Below, in pieces: positions 28,334-35,565 of a stretch of 64,000 nt of DNA; within the stretch, counting starts at the first letter, position 1; each line of letters begins with the position of its first letter. Position numbers and translations under genes: made by a program. The notes beneath the pieces were generated by a model. The model was not told the DNA's origin, ran no database searches, and saw only the letters and a list, made by a program, of their open reading frames with translations. The stretch comes from Bacillus sp. 03113 (GTDB lineage: Bacteria; Bacillota; Bacilli; Bacillales; Cytobacillaceae): assembly GCF_006546985.1 (NCBI RefSeq), contig NZ_VATK01000007.1:124001-188000 (forward strand). The letters run 5' to 3'.

Positions 28334-28383
28334 AAATTTTAATATTTCTGTTATCCCAAAGTTATAGGTGGGGTATTTAAGGG

Positions 28384-28425
28384 GGGGCTGTCCAATAAGT
28401 CGATTTTTTCGATTCTGGAAGCCCC
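28384..28425 (+). terminator. GGGGCT/AGCCCC stem-loop after the MFS gene
   Basis: GGGGCT (28384-28389) and AGCCCC (28420-28425) pair over a 30-base loop, followed by TTTT. It probably ends the MFS transcript. Similar GGGGCTGTCC elements are common small intergenic repeats in Bacillaceae. Confidence 0.55.
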
Positions 28426-28448
28426 TTTTCAATGTTGCATCGCAGTTG

Positions 28449-28638
28449 TTTTGTCCTTCATGGTGCTTATGAAGGACTTTTTGAAGTCACTTGGGACTTG
28501 TTTTTGTCCTTCACGGTGCTTATGAAGGACTTTTTGAAGTCACTTGGGACTTGTTTTTGTCCTTCATGGTGCTTATGAAGGATTTTTTGAAGTCACTTCG
28601 CACTCGTTTTGTCCTTCATGTCATTTCGTACCTTATTT
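28449..28638. repeat. 53-bp tandem repeat, about 3.3 copies, each with a 9-bp hairpin
   Basis: Units begin at 28453, 28506, 28559 and 28611 (last copy shortened by an internal deletion). Each full unit carries GTCCTTCAT-N7-ATGAAGGAC followed by a T-run, so each is an intrinsic-terminator-like hairpin; the second copy has one mismatch and the third a G-T pair. No open frame crosses the array in a convincing way. Confidence 0.9.
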
Positions 28639-28639
28639 T

Positions 28640-28689
28640 GGGTCTGTCCTGAAAGTTCATTAACTTACACTTACTTTCTGAACAGACCC
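28640..28689. repeat. Imperfect inverted repeat GGGTCTGT...ACAGACCC
   Basis: GGGTCTGT (28640-28647) pairs with ACAGACCC (28682-28689), and GAAAGT (28651-28656) with ACTTTC (28673-28678) at matching spacing; 15 of 17 outer bases agree. It is adjacent to the tandem array and could be a mobile-repeat relic or terminator. From 28690 to 28828 I see nothing further. Confidence 0.65.
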
Positions 28690-28828
28690 TATTTTGTGTT
28701 GTAAAAGAAGAATAGCTGAAAAACCTCAATTATTCTTACTAGAATTTTTACTTAGATTAAGATATCAGGATTTTATACATATCTGATCAAGCTTCAGCAT
28801 GCTAAATTAACAATGCATAAAAAGCTGC

Positions 28829-28866
28829 ATAACAAATTTTAATAAATTATTTAAACAATATTAACA
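28829..28866 (+). promoter_or_regulatory. Pho-box-like direct repeats upstream of phoX
   Basis: ATAACA (28829), TTAATA (28839), TTTAAA (28850) and TTAACA (28861) are spaced about 10-11 bases apart, as in PhoP boxes TT(A/T/C)A(C/T)A with 5-base gaps. A further TTAACA lies at 28807 on the same period. The gene downstream is a phosphatase, so PhoPR control is likely. Two of the hexamers are weak. Confidence 0.5.
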
Positions 28867-29075
28867 TCTTCTTTACTTTGATTTCCTAAACTTAGTAAGT
28901 GGATAGGACATGACCTATTTCATAGATTGATAAAAGTAGTACATACAAAGTCTATGTCCATTTTGCAAATATCGTTTTGGATTATAGATAAAACTTAGTT
29001 CAAAATGAATCTGACGATGAGTGAACGATTCTTGAATAAAGAAAGCTTTCAGGAAAAATAAAGGAGGCCATTTTG

Positions 29076-30713
29076 ATGGAAAACAAATCATTAGATCGAC
29101 GTACTTTTTTAACACGAATTGGAACAGGAGCTACTGCACTTGCAGTCGCTACTTCTGGTTTAGGTATTTTAAGCGAGACAGTCAATGCAGAAACCGACAG
29201 CTTATTAAGTGTAAAACCGAAGAAAAATGGCTTTAAATTTACTCCGATTGAAGCTACAAGCAAAGACGAACTCGTTCTTCCAAAAGGATTTAAATATGAT
29301 GTTGTAGCCGCTTATGGGGATGTAATCAATGGTAAGGGAGACACATTTGGTTTTAACAACGACTTCACTCTTTACTTTCCGATTGAAAATTCTAGTAAAC
29401 GGGGATTATTGTGGGTAAACCACGAGTATACAAACCCTTTGTACGTAGAAGGAGCAAAAGTAAACGATAAATATACTCCTGCCCAAATTGAAAAACTGCT
29501 TTACAACCAAGGTGGTTCTATTATCGAAGTGTACTATGACAAAAAAGAAAACAAATGGAAAATGGATCCTGCTTCCACTTATGCTCGACGCGTAACCGGG
29601 TTAACACCTTTTATGCTTACTGGACCAGCAAAAGGAACAAAAGCAGTAAACAATGCAACAAACGTTCAAGGTACGTTCGCTAACTGTTCCGGTGGAAAAA
29701 CGTTATGGAATACGGTTTTATCTTGTGAAGAAAACTTTGAAGATACTTCTAAGGCTGCAGGGTTAAATCAAACACATTACGGTTGGGTAATCGAGGTTGA
29801 TCCATTCGATTCAAAGTTTGCGGTCCGAAAACATACCGCTCTTGGGCGTTTCAACCACGAAAATGCTTCAATGGGGCTTGCCAAAGACCAGCGTGTCGTC
29901 GTTTACATGGGAGATGATAAAAAAGATGCTTGTGTCTATAAATTTGTTAGTAAAGATAAATATGTACCTGCATTAGGAAAAGCAAATTCCCGTCTTCTAG
30001 AGGAAGGGACTTTATATGTAGCAGACTTTCAAAAAGGTAAATGGATCGCTCTTACAATTGAGGCAGTACGATCAGCAGCTGCTGGAAACCCAGTTTTACT
30101 AGAAAAATTCCAAACGCAAGGTGATGTTGTAACCTACTGTCAAGAAGCAGCTATCCTTCTTGGCGGAACACCAACCGATCGACCAGAGGATGTAGAAATT
30201 TCACCGTTTGATAACACAATTTTTATTGCACATACGAATAATGACAAGCACGGAAACTTACATGGACACATTACTCGTTTCTTCGAAAAAAATGGTGACC
30301 ATGGAGCAACTGAATTTGAATATGAAATTTTTGCAGCCGGCGGACGTCAAAGTGGATTTAGCGCACCCGATAACTTAACTTTTGACAGCAATGCGAATTT
30401 ATGGACTGTAACGGATATCTCATCGAGTAAATTAAATAAAGATGCTTGGACAAAATTCGGCAATAATGGAATGTTTGTCATTCCTACTGTTGGTCCGGAT
30501 AAAGGAATTGCTAAGCAGTTTGCCTCTGCTCCTGTAGAAGCAGAACTTACTGGTCCATGCTTCACTCCGAATGAACAGACCTTATTCTTATCTGTTCAAC
30601 ACCCTGGTGAAGAAACGGAAGACATCAATAATCCTACAAGTACATGGCCACACCGTAAAGGCGAAAAAATGCCTCGTCCGGCAGTTGTTGCTATTACAGG
30701 ATTTAAATTTTAA
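29076..30713 (+). CDS. phoX: PhoX-family alkaline phosphatase, Tat-exported (DUF839)
   Basis: About 545 residues. The N-terminus holds a twin-arginine signal: DRRTFLTRIG near residues 7-16 followed by a hydrophobic stretch ending near SETVNAE. The mature protein has PhoX marks such as LWVNHEYTNP, SCEENFEDT, GRFNHENASMG and SGFSAPDNLTFD, which supply the iron, calcium and phosphate ligands in known PhoX enzymes. It releases phosphate from organic esters outside the cell. ATG 29076 follows AAGGAGG at the right distance. tatA and tatC follow at once, providing its exporter, in parallel to phoD-tatAd-tatCd of B. subtilis. Confidence 0.9.
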   Translation: MENKSLDRRTFLTRIGTGATALAVATSGLGILSETVNAETDSLLSVKPKKNGFKFTPIEATSKDELVLPKGFKYDVVAAYGDVINGKGDTFGFNNDFTLYFPIENSSKRGLLWVNHEYTNPLYVEGAKVNDKYTPAQIEKLLYNQGGSIIEVYYDKKENKWKMDPASTYARRVTGLTPFMLTGPAKGTKAVNNATNVQGTFANCSGGKTLWNTVLSCEENFEDTSKAAGLNQTHYGWVIEVDPFDSKFAVRKHTALGRFNHENASMGLAKDQRVVVYMGDDKKDACVYKFVSKDKYVPALGKANSRLLEEGTLYVADFQKGKWIALTIEAVRSAAAGNPVLLEKFQTQGDVVTYCQEAAILLGGTPTDRPEDVEISPFDNTIFIAHTNNDKHGNLHGHITRFFEKNGDHGATEFEYEIFAAGGRQSGFSAPDNLTFDSNANLWTVTDISSSKLNKDAWTKFGNNGMFVIPTVGPDKGIAKQFASAPVEAELTGPCFTPNEQTLFLSVQHPGEETEDINNPTSTWPHRKGEKMPRPAVVAITGFKF

Positions 30714-30725
30714 GGAGGGAATAGG

Positions 30726-30908
30726 ATGTTGCAAAATATAGGAGTACCTGGACTAATATTGATTTTAGTCATTGCCCTCATTATCTTTGGTCCGTCTAAG
30801 CTGCCTGAAATTGGACGTGCCTTTGGCAACACATTAAGAGAATTTAAAAACTCTGCTAAAGATCTAATTTCTTCAGAAGAGAAAGAAGAAAAGACGCAAT
30901 CTAAGTAA
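30726..30908 (+). CDS. tatA: Twin-arginine translocase subunit TatA
   Basis: A 60-residue protein with one N-terminal transmembrane helix ([18 protein letters not shown]), the conserved [14 protein letters not shown] hinge and amphipathic helix, and a charged tail, the full TatA layout. It forms the pore of the Tat pathway. AAGGAGGG precedes the start and it lies 12 bases after phoX. An intercistronic hairpin separates it from tatC. Confidence 0.94.
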   Translation: MLQNIGVPGLILILVIALIIFGPSKLPEIGRAFGNTLREFKNSAKDLISSEEKEEKTQSK

Positions 30909-30915
30909 TGTTGAA

Positions 30916-30955
30916 GAAGATGTAAGCACCAAGCTTGCATCTTCCTCTTGTTTTT
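30916..30955 (+). terminator. Attenuator-like terminator between tatA and tatC
   Basis: GAAGATGTAAGC (30916-30927) and GCTTGCATCTTC (30933-30944) pair with one G-T, loop ACCAA, then a T-rich tail (CTCTTGTTTTT). The genes on both sides belong together, so partial termination here would give more tatA than tatC mRNA, matching the excess of TatA needed. Confidence 0.75.
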
Positions 30956-30972
30956 AGGAAAGGAGGAGTTGT

Positions 30973-31719
30973 ATGGCTAATAAAGAAATGCTTTTTGTGG
31001 AGCACCTTGAGGAACTGAGGAAACGAATCATCTATACGTTGATTGCTTTCATTATTTTTTTAGTTGTTTCCTTCATTTATGTAAAAGACATTTACGCATG
31101 GCTTATTCGTGATCTTGGCCATCAGTTAGCTGTATTAGGACCAAGTGAAATCCTCTGGGTATATTTTATGATTACCGGCGTAATCGCGCTTGCTCTTACC
31201 ATTCCAGTTGCCGCCCATCAAACGTGGTTATTTGTAAAACCGGCACTTTCTGAAAAAGAACGAAAAACGACACTATCGTACATTCCGGGGCTGTTTATCC
31301 TTTTTGTTGCCGGTTTATCATTCGGTTATTTTGTTGTGTATCCAACCGTTCTAAGTTTTTTACTGTCTTTGTCTGAAGGTCAATTTGAAACGTTGTTTAC
31401 ATCTGAAAAATATTTTAAATTCATGATTAACTTGACACTGCCGTTTGGATTTTTATTCGAAATTCCGCTTGTTGTCATGTTTCTCACCTCTCTTGGTGTT
31501 ATTAATCCGATGATTCTTTCAAAAGCACGAAAGATATCTTACTTTTTGCTTATCGTTGTATCCATTTTAATTACACCACCTGATTTCATATCAGACATAT
31601 TAGTTACCGTGCCACTTTTAGTTTTATACGAATTTAGTGTGACATTGTCAAAAATCGTCTACCGAAAAAAACTCAAACGGCAATTGGATAACGTCATTGA
31701 AATGAGGAAACCGTCTTAA
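30973..31719 (+). CDS. tatC: Twin-arginine translocase subunit TatC
   Basis: A 248-residue protein with six transmembrane helices. It begins with MLFVEHLEELRKRII, the conserved TatC start, and contains FVKPALSEKERKTTLSYIPG and FGFLFEIPLVVMFL. TatC receives the twin-arginine signal peptide. AAAGGAGGAG precedes the start. Linked to phoX and tatA, it is probably a substrate-dedicated TatAC pair. Confidence 0.94.
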   Translation: MANKEMLFVEHLEELRKRIIYTLIAFIIFLVVSFIYVKDIYAWLIRDLGHQLAVLGPSEILWVYFMITGVIALALTIPVAAHQTWLFVKPALSEKERKTTLSYIPGLFILFVAGLSFGYFVVYPTVLSFLLSLSEGQFETLFTSEKYFKFMINLTLPFGFLFEIPLVVMFLTSLGVINPMILSKARKISYFLLIVVSILITPPDFISDILVTVPLLVLYEFSVTLSKIVYRKKLKRQLDNVIEMRKPS

Positions 31720-31782
31720 ACAAAATTCTATTTTGTGGTGGTCTCTTATAAATAAACAATGAAAGAAAGTGAGGTTCAGAAT

Positions 31783-31953
31783 ATGTTGATGGTGTGTAGC
31801 AATCATGTGAAGGATGGTCTCAAGGATCTTGATGTTCCTCATGTAAAAAAAATCAAGCATTATAAATGTACCTGTTCATTTTGCAATCAAGAAGCTATAA
31901 TAAAAATCTTTTATTCCATGCCTTTTTTTGAGGAGATAGATGTAAATTTATAA
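31783..31953 (+). CDS. Small CxxC-containing protein (56 aa)
   Basis: A 56-residue protein with the cysteine pattern CTCSFC in its centre and a C-terminal IFYSMPFF segment, which suggest a small zinc-ribbon-like fold. Similar small proteins with a VCSNHVKDGLKDLDVPHV-like opening are common in Bacillus, but the function is unknown to me. ATG 31783 follows GTGAGGT. It stands just downstream of tatC and could be co-transcribed. Confidence 0.65.
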   Translation: MLMVCSNHVKDGLKDLDVPHVKKIKHYKCTCSFCNQEAIIKIFYSMPFFEEIDVNL

Positions 31954-32050
31954 AAAAGTTTATCTGAAACCTACTATACCTTATATGAAATAGAATTCTA
32001 TTCATCAATTAATATAAGATGATTGCTTAATCTAGAATCGCATCTTTAAC

Positions 32051-32107
32051 AATACAGAAGAGCTATAAAACCATACTTTAAGTATGGTTTTATAGCTCTT
32101 CTGTATT
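32051..32107. repeat. 57-bp palindrome with 28-bp arms at the end of doc
   Basis: Arms 32051-32078 and 32080-32107 are exact reverse complements with a single-base centre. The right arm includes the last codons and stop of the doc gene (stop at 32090-32092 on the minus strand). It will fold as a long hairpin in the doc transcript and could end or protect it. It lacks a strong T-run on either side. Confidence 0.88.
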
Positions 32108-32491
32108 TTCTTTAATAATTGCGACCATTTCTTCAAATGTGTATTTATGGTTCACTACATCGACTGTAAAGTCTTGTTCTTCCTCAATTCCCATTGACCA
32201 TCTATAATGGTTTATTTTTAAAAACACAATGAGTGAAGCTAGGGCTGTTCGTTTGTTTGCATTGTGGAAAGCATGATTTTTAGCTATTGATTCAAACAGA
32301 GCAGCTGCTTTTTCATAAATAGAAGGATAAGCATCATTTCCAAATACTGATTGCATAGGTCGGTGAATTGCAGAATCAAGTAGGCTTGGATCTTTTACTC
32401 CTACTGGTTCTTGTGGTGAATATAGACGAATCTGCACTGTATTTATAGCAATCACTTGATTTTTGGTTAAATATATTATTTCGTCATTCAT
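32090..32491 (-). CDS. doc: Doc-type toxin (Fic fold, death-on-curing)
   Basis: A 133-residue Fic/Doc protein. The active-site motif HAFHNANKR (His73 to Arg81) matches the Doc consensus HxFx(N/D)(A/G)NKR. Doc of phage P1 phosphorylates EF-Tu and stops translation. The start overlaps the antitoxin gene by 4 bases. The antitoxin here is of AbrB type, not Phd. The last codons lie inside a long palindrome. Confidence 0.92.
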   Translation of the reverse strand: MNDEIIYLTKNQVIAINTVQIRLYSPQEPVGVKDPSLLDSAIHRPMQSVFGNDAYPSIYEKAAALFESIAKNHAFHNANKRTALASLIVFLKINHYRWSMGIEEEQDFTVDVVNHKYTFEEMVAIIKENTEEL

Positions 32492-32748
32492 CTGTCTACT
32501 AGCCCTTTAAATGCTTTGTCATGCTCTTTTATTACTTCGTTTAGAATATCCATAAATCCAGCATCTACTCCATCTGGAAGCTGTAGCTGCTCTTTCTTTC
32601 GTAATATGATCTTTCCATCTTTTACTTCTACTTGTACATCATCTCCTTGGGATAATCCTACTTGCTTCAAAACCTCTGGAGGTAGTGTGATTCCAATACT
32701 GTTCCCTATCTTAGTAACTTTTCTTTCAAATTGTTCCAAAACTTTCAC
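32488..32748 (-). CDS. AbrB/MazE-type antitoxin
   Basis: An 86-residue protein with an N-terminal swapped-hairpin AbrB domain: KVTKIGNSIGITLPPEVLKQVGL then GDDVQVEVKDGKIILRKK (motif given in two parts). The C-terminal 35 residues should wrap the toxin. It is encoded before doc with a 4-base overlap, the usual antitoxin-first order. It very likely represses the operon via the dyad upstream. AAGGATG and the start codon ATG 32748 are well placed. Confidence 0.9.
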   Translation of the reverse strand: MKVLEQFERKVTKIGNSIGITLPPEVLKQVGLSQGDDVQVEVKDGKIILRKKEQLQLPDGVDAGFMDILNEVIKEHDKAFKGLVDR

Positions 32749-32762
32749 ATCCTTGTTATGAC

Positions 32763-32781
32763 TGTTATAACAATTATAACA
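32763..32781 (-). promoter_or_regulatory. Dyad TGTTATAA-N3-TTATAACA, operator of the AbrB/doc operon
   Basis: A perfect 8-base inverted repeat with a 3-base centre sits 15-33 bases upstream of the antitoxin start, with an additional half-site TCATAACA nearby (32755-32762 region). AbrB-type antitoxins autoregulate through such sites. Confidence 0.7.
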
Positions 32782-32850
32782 TTATTGAGTACTCTACTTC
32801 AATTTATAGAACTGAGGTGATATCTTATATCTTTAAATGAAAAAGCTTTT

Positions 32851-33576
32851 TTAGTAACGTAGTGTCGCTATTAATGGTAAATGATCAGAGGCTTTTGGCA
32901 TTGTTGTTACAACTTCTGCTTCAATTACCTTTAGATTACGACTGACGAATATATAGTCTAATCTTGTTCTTGGATGAAGCGAAGGATAAGTGTAACCTGC
33001 ATCTTTTCCTAAAATGTTCCAAACATCTTGAAACTCATGGGTTAATTTTCTCCATCCTTTTGATCCTGGTTTCATATTCCAATCTCCCATAATGATGATC
33101 GGATGAGAATCCTTTTGAGACTGACTTATAATAAAATCTGATTGTTTTTTATGAAGAAAGGGATTAAGACTTAGATGGGTGACATGTATCCGAAATAGCT
33201 GTTTGTTTATTTGAATGGTACCTTCGAGTAAAGACCTTCCTTCGAGTAGTCCAGATCTATTTTTAAAAACATGAATTTTCTTTTCTATAATTGGAAATCG
33301 CGACAATAGGGCATTTCCATATTGCCGCATTTCAGTTGAACGTTTCGATTTTATCGAGATAGATGGGCTGAAAACAAGATCCATTTTTAATTGATTGGCA
33401 ATCCAGCTTGCTTGATCTTCATAAAGACTTCGCTTTGAAAAATGTTTATCAACCTCGTTAAGGCCAATAATATCAGCATCACTCTTATGAATAACTTCAG
33501 CAATTCTATATAAGTCAGCTTGTTTATCCATTCCCTTTCCATGATGAATGTTAAAAGTCATTACCTTAATTTCCAA
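32851..33576 (-). CDS. Endonuclease/exonuclease/phosphatase-family hydrolase
   Basis: A 241-residue EEP-fold protein. Visible family residues are TFNIHHGKG at the N-terminus, LNEVDKHF, a GDWNMKPGS segment with Asp and Asn, and ASDHLPLIATLRY at the end carrying the catalytic histidine. Members hydrolyse phosphodiesters or phosphoinositides using Mg. The start is probably TTG 33576, as GGAGAGG lies at the right distance; ATG 33561 is possible. No signal peptide is seen. Confidence 0.85.
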   Translation of the reverse strand: MEIKVMTFNIHHGKGMDKQADLYRIAEVIHKSDADIIGLNEVDKHFSKRSLYEDQASWIANQLKMDLVFSPSISIKSKRSTEMRQYGNALLSRFPIIEKKIHVFKNRSGLLEGRSLLEGTIQINKQLFRIHVTHLSLNPFLHKKQSDFIISQSQKDSHPIIIMGDWNMKPGSKGWRKLTHEFQDVWNILGKDAGYTYPSLHPRTRLDYIFVSRNLKVIEAEVVTTMPKASDHLPLIATLRY

Positions 33577-33761
33577 AATGTCCTCTCCTCAAAGTTCATA
33601 CTCAATAACAGTATGTACAATTTCGAATAAGAGTTACGTAAAAATTAATTGTTTGTCATAAATATCCATTTCTTTTTTAAACTAGGCATATGCCTAGTTC
33701 ATAGGACATTCGTGGAACATAGTATATTACGAAATAATTAACGATAAGAAAGGGGAGAAAG

Positions 33762-34142
33762 ATGAATTATTTATACTCTAATCATCTGTCTTATTATCAA
33801 CCGCAATATTTCAGGCCGTTTCCAGAATATCCACAGTCTGAGATATGGGCAGCGCAACAAATCAAACAACCTTTATACCCTCAATTGAAACCACAAGTAT
33901 TCAATAGCATTGCCCCTTTTGTCAAATACGGCTTAAAAGAGGCGAAAGCAACTTCTTTTGAGCATGCATTACAAGAGGTTGCAGCAATGACCTATTTACT
34001 AGGTAAGGGCATGGATGCACAAACTGCCTATTTAACGGTTGAATCATGGGAAAGAATGAAACGTTTTAAAAATTGCAAAACACCTCTCCGACATCAGTCA
34101 AATGAAGTCGAAAGAGGTGTTTTTGTTTTATTTTTCCAATAA
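33762..34142 (+). CDS. Protein of unknown function, Tyr/Pro-rich N-terminus (126 aa)
   Basis: The first 45 residues are rich in Tyr, Pro and Gln (SNHLSYYQPQYFRPFPEYP), resembling small spore-coat-associated proteins, followed by a helical part. I do not recognise the family, and the spore link is only compositional. AAAGGGGAG precedes the start. An intrinsic terminator lies inside the last 20 codons, so the hairpin and the C-terminus overlap. Confidence 0.6.
   Translation: MNYLYSNHLSYYQPQYFRPFPEYPQSEIWAAQQIKQPLYPQLKPQVFNSIAPFVKYGLKEAKATSFEHALQEVAAMTYLLGKGMDAQTAYLTVESWERMKRFKNCKTPLRHQSNEVERGVFVLFFQ
34077..34126 (+). terminator. Intrinsic terminator overlapping the end of the 126-aa gene
   Basis: AAAACACCTCT (34077-34087) pairs with AGAGGTGTTTT (34113-34123), then a T-rich tail. 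CGAC/GTCG can also pair inside. The stem lies within the reading frame. Confidence 0.85.
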
Positions 34143-34206
34143 ATGAATGATATACTGAATAAAATTTGAAAAAAAGAAAACATTTATTTTAATAGGAGAA
34201 AATCAC

Positions 34207-34749
34207 ATGTTCCCAAGACTAGAAACAGAACGGCTGATATTAAGAGAAATAATAAAAGAGGATGCTGAAGGGGTTTTTGCCTGCTTTTCTAATGAGAAGG
34301 TAACAAGATATTATGGGCAAGAAACGTTAAAAACCATTGACCAAGCAAAACAATTTGTAGAGTTTTTCACAAAAAATTACAATGGAAAGAGAGGCATTCG
34401 GTGGGGAATTGAGCGAAAAGGAACTAAAGGAATAATTGGAACGGTAGGATTTAATGCTTGGCTGCCAAAACATAAGCGAGCAGAAATCGGTTATGAAATT
34501 CACCCAGACCATTGGAGAAAGGGGTACGCGCAAGAAGCTATTTCGAAAATTTTAAATTATGGTTTTGAAGAGCTTGGTTTAAATCGAATTGGTGCGGTTG
34601 TTTTTATAGAAAATAAAGCTTCTAATCAATTGCTAACGAAGATGGGGTTTCAAAAAGAAGGTGTATTAAAAGATTATATGTATCAAAATGGAATGCCACA
34701 TGATACGAATGTTTATTCGATCATAAAAAAGAAAGCCGTTTCCCTATAA
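34207..34749 (+). CDS. GNAT-family N-acetyltransferase (RimJ/RimL type)
   Basis: A 180-residue acetyltransferase of the RimJ/RimL class: opening RLETERLILREI, then EIGYEIHPDHWRKGYAQEAISKIL (acetyl-CoA loop, residues about 100-123) and GLNRIGAVVFIENKASNQLL. Such enzymes acetylate ribosomal or other N-termini, or drugs. The acceptor is unknown. It is transcribed alone; the 3' end is shared with a hairpin. Confidence 0.87.
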   Translation: MFPRLETERLILREIIKEDAEGVFACFSNEKVTRYYGQETLKTIDQAKQFVEFFTKNYNGKRGIRWGIERKGTKGIIGTVGFNAWLPKHKRAEIGYEIHPDHWRKGYAQEAISKILNYGFEELGLNRIGAVVFIENKASNQLLTKMGFQKEGVLKDYMYQNGMPHDTNVYSIIKKKAVSL

Positions 34750-34758
34750 AGGAAACGG
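34736..34758 (-). terminator. Terminator shared by convergent GNAT and ABC-2 permease genes
   Basis: CCGTTTCC (34736-34743) and GGAAACGG (34751-34758) pair. On the minus strand a T-run follows, so it mainly terminates the ABC operon; it covers the stop codon of the acetyltransferase gene. Confidence 0.8.
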
Positions 34759-34782
34759 TAATCGATCCTCTTTATAGTGCTG

Positions 34783-35565
34783 TTAAACTTTAAAAAATGA
34801 AGCATATTTCCTTGCCAGTTTTTCCATTACATTGATAAGGATAGCGGCTATACATAAATAAAGAATGCCAATTAAAAATTCTTTTAGCAACAATGGATAA
34901 ATTGAACTTGATTCCAGATGAAATATAGATCTTATGGCTTCTATGCTATGAGTTAAAGGCAAAAAGCTTACGAATTTTTGGATCCAAGCTGGAAAAAGTT
35001 GAACCGAAAAATTAACCCCGCAAAAGACCTGCAGCAGTGCCATCATTATATTTGAAAATAAATTTACATTTGAAAAAAGTAAGCTTGTGCATGCAATCAT
35101 CATAGAAAAGCTGATCATTGAAAATAAGGTAACGATTAATAAAAGCAGAATAGAGAATGCTTGATCCACAGGAAAAGTAAGGTGAAAAAGCACCTGCCCA
35201 ATCAAAAGACCATAAATAAATACAAACAATCCATCAACTAATGGAATAAAACCTTTTTGAAAAATGATTCTAAATGTTGATAATGGAGCGGCAATATTTA
35301 GCTCAAGTGTTCCAAATCTTCTTTCCATTTGAAGCAAATACATGAAATGGAACAACATTGTCCTTCCTGTGTAATACACAATATTGCCAAGTACAATATA
35401 TTTTAAGTATTCTGTTCCAGCGATCGCACTTACTAAAGCCGCAAAGAAAAGATAGTGTATAAGGGGGTCTAATAATCGAAATAAAATGAATGAACGGATT
35501 GATTGAATAGGATAAATGGCTTTATAGGATAAAAAAGGCACCCCGAATTTGTTTAAAGCTTCCAT
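34783..35565 (-). CDS. ABC-2 type permease subunit (second)
   Basis: A 260-residue membrane protein with about six hydrophobic segments, ABC-2 fold (PF01061-like pattern, LFSNVNLFSNIMMALLQVFCGV toward the end). It is the last gene of a three-gene ABC exporter. The start overlaps the stop of the preceding permease by one base. Substrate unknown; similar systems export drugs or peptides. Confidence 0.8.
   Translation of the reverse strand: MEALNKFGVPFLSYKAIYPIQSIRSFILFRLLDPLIHYLFFAALVSAIAGTEYLKYIVLGNIVYYTGRTMLFHFMYLLQMERRFGTLELNIAAPLSTFRIIFQKGFIPLVDGLFVFIYGLLIGQVLFHLTFPVDQAFSILLLLIVTLFSMISFSMMIACTSLLFSNVNLFSNIMMALLQVFCGVNFSVQLFPAWIQKFVSFLPLTHSIEAIRSIFHLESSSIYPLLLKEFLIGILYLCIAAILINVMEKLARKYASFFKV

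Noticed and set aside
28449-28638. CRISPR array
   Set aside because: The repeats are direct head-to-tail copies with no unique spacers, and no cas gene is present.
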